Shown here: piece after piece, positions 38,325-38,915 of the stretch
Layout of the letters: every line of letters begins with the position of its first letter
How positions within the stretch are numbered: the stretch's first letter is position 1
Source: Nitrospinota bacterium
GTDB taxonomy: Bacteria; Nitrospirota; Nitrospiria; Nitrospirales; UBA8639
DNA length: 38,915 bases
Direction of reading: 5' to 3'
Assembly (NCBI GenBank): GCA_022572725.1
Contig: JACZVJ010000016.1
Location: forward strand, 1-38,915
The notes under the pieces: generated by a model
Told to the model about the DNA's origin: nothing
The model's input: the letters and a program-made list of their open reading frames with translations, nothing else
Database searches by the model: none
Translations under genes and position numbers: made by a program

Positions 38325-38469
38325 TTTTTACCGCAAGGGTTATAAGAGGCCGTTTTTTAGAGGTTTTATAAGAGGACGATCTGTTGATCTCGTCACACCA
38401 AAATTTCTCAATCATAGAATTCGTGACCGAATTTTGGGAGGAGCCCAGGTTCTCTATGCCGAAAGATGA
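38325..38469 (+). pseudogene. MntA-like antitoxin nucleotidyltransferase, C-terminal remnant
   Basis: Only the last part of a MntA/minimal-nucleotidyltransferase gene survives. In frame: SVDLVTPKFLNHRIRDRILGGAQ and VLYAER, then TGA at 38467-38469. The DLVTP-x-LNxxIRDxIL pattern matches the MntA C-terminus. A one-base shift upstream (about 38370) separates it from ARVIRGRFLEVL. The N-terminal GSxxxGxxxxxSDxD active site is missing. Its end overlaps the hepT start by 14 nt, as in intact MntA-HepT operons. Confidence 0.65.
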
Positions 38470-38617
38470 CAGCGTGTATTTGGGCCACATGCTTGATACG
38501 GCCCGAGAGGCAAGGGAACTCGTCCTTGGGATAGACCGCAAGTGCCTACCAACAAGACCGGACTCTCAAATTAGCCCTTGCGCACTTGATCCAGGTGTTG
38601 GGCGAAGCCGCGCGACG
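38456..38617 (+). pseudogene. HepT-like toxin, frameshifted and truncated remnant
   Basis: From ATG 38456: MPKDDSVYLGHMLDTAREARELV, typical of the HepT (DUF86) start. A one-base shift at about 38536 moves the rest to another frame, where DRTLKLALAHLIQVLGEAARR continues the family pattern (RxxLxLALxHLIxxIGEAARR). The sequence then runs into the transposase remnant on the opposite strand. The RX4-6H active site expected later is absent. Fragment of an MntA-HepT toxin-antitoxin pair. Confidence 0.7.
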
Positions 38618-38859
38618 AGCTTTCCGTGCCAGGCCAGCAGCGTCTCAGGGTTGACCACCGCCACCACTTCCGCCAAGGTCTTTTTCCCGAACCGTGTGCC
38701 AAGCTCAGCCACCGTGGGACGGTCGCCGTCAGTGAGCCGCACTCGTCCGGTGATCTACTTCCGCAACATGCGGTTTTCTGCGACACGATATTCGTTCCGC
38801 AACAACAGGTCTTGGTCCACCGGTCCCGTGATAGAGGCGAGGTATGTTTTCCACTCCAT
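38566..38859 (-). pseudogene. Integrase-type transposase, N-terminal remnant with stop
   Basis: In the frame from ATG 38859: MEWKTYLASITGPVDQDLLLR, NEYRVAENRMLRK, TAG, then ITGRVRLTDGDRPTVAELGTRFG, KKTLAEVVAVVNPETLLAWHGK, ending at TGA 38566-38568. The pattern VDQxLLLRNEY-xxAENRxLRxQ-ITGRxRLxDGxR matches the N-terminus of integrase-core (rve-type) transposases I know. A stop codon and truncation leave no DDE catalytic domain. Homology fades near 38618, where the HepT remnant begins, so this junction is probably a rearrangement scar. Confidence 0.72.
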
Positions 38860-38915
38860 AGCTCCTCCACCTGGTCATGATGACATTCCTGTTGGTGTGG
38901 AGTATCTGGGGTCGG
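38860..38915. other. Right edge, no gene recognised
   Basis: 56 bases upstream of the transposase remnant; may hold its end, but no terminal repeat is visible here. Confidence 0.3.

Noticed and set aside
38308-38541. 77-codon minus-strand frame near the right end
   Set aside because: Lies antisense to the MntA/HepT remnants and has no family features.

Overview
The window is a dense bacterial chromosome segment dominated by housekeeping genes, with mobile-element relics at one end. Gene order, NNP-type nitrate/nitrite carrier, separate (unfused) trp genes and bifunctional ribBA suggest a free-living Gram-negative-type bacterium, possibly Nitrospirota or a deltaproteobacterial lineage. That placement is an inference; no rRNA or other phylogenetic marker is present and I cannot settle it.

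Layout. (1) 1-6212, minus strand: a close-packed purine/riboflavin run read ribBA, ribH, nusB, purB, purS, purQ, a small DUF433 gene, purL (purL runs off the left edge). Several junctions overlap or touch, which suggests one transcript with translational coupling. (2) 6308-7528, minus: NarK-like nitrate/nitrite MFS carrier. (3) 7671-11269, plus: an RpoH-like heat-shock sigma factor followed by groES-groEL, with large palindromes in both control regions and a clear terminator after groEL. (4) 11470-19404: a Cys-rich exported protein, queG, mutS2 (convergent with queG and overlapping it), an exported coiled-coil protein, a 415-residue protein I do not recognise, and a CNNM/CorC-type membrane protein. 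(5) 19607-24608, minus: MoxR-like AAA+ ATPase, a 631-residue DUF5682-like partner, then ligA, probably one operon. (6) 24731-25455: LysM lipoprotein with a good sigma-70 promoter. (7) 25628-32990, plus: complete tryptophan pathway from chorismate, trpE-G-D-C-F-B-A, with three different repeat elements inserted between its genes. (8) 33109-38915: a visibly more AT-rich block made of a degraded IS5-family element, a CUT1 sugar ABC transporter operon (binding protein, two permeases, ATPase, minus strand), then remnants of an MntA-HepT toxin-antitoxin pair interlocked with a broken integrase-type transposase. This block looks like acquired DNA that has decayed at both edges.

The most interesting items are the MoxR/DUF5682-like pair linked to ligA, the charged Lys/Glu N-terminal extension of GroES together with unusual palindromes around rpoH-groESL, the possibly leaderless trpE, the repeat elements inside the trp operon (one supplies a Shine-Dalgarno-like sequence to trpF), and the ghost MntA-HepT module. 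Nothing here proves a wholly new system. The AAA+/DUF5682-like pair is the best candidate for an undescribed one.
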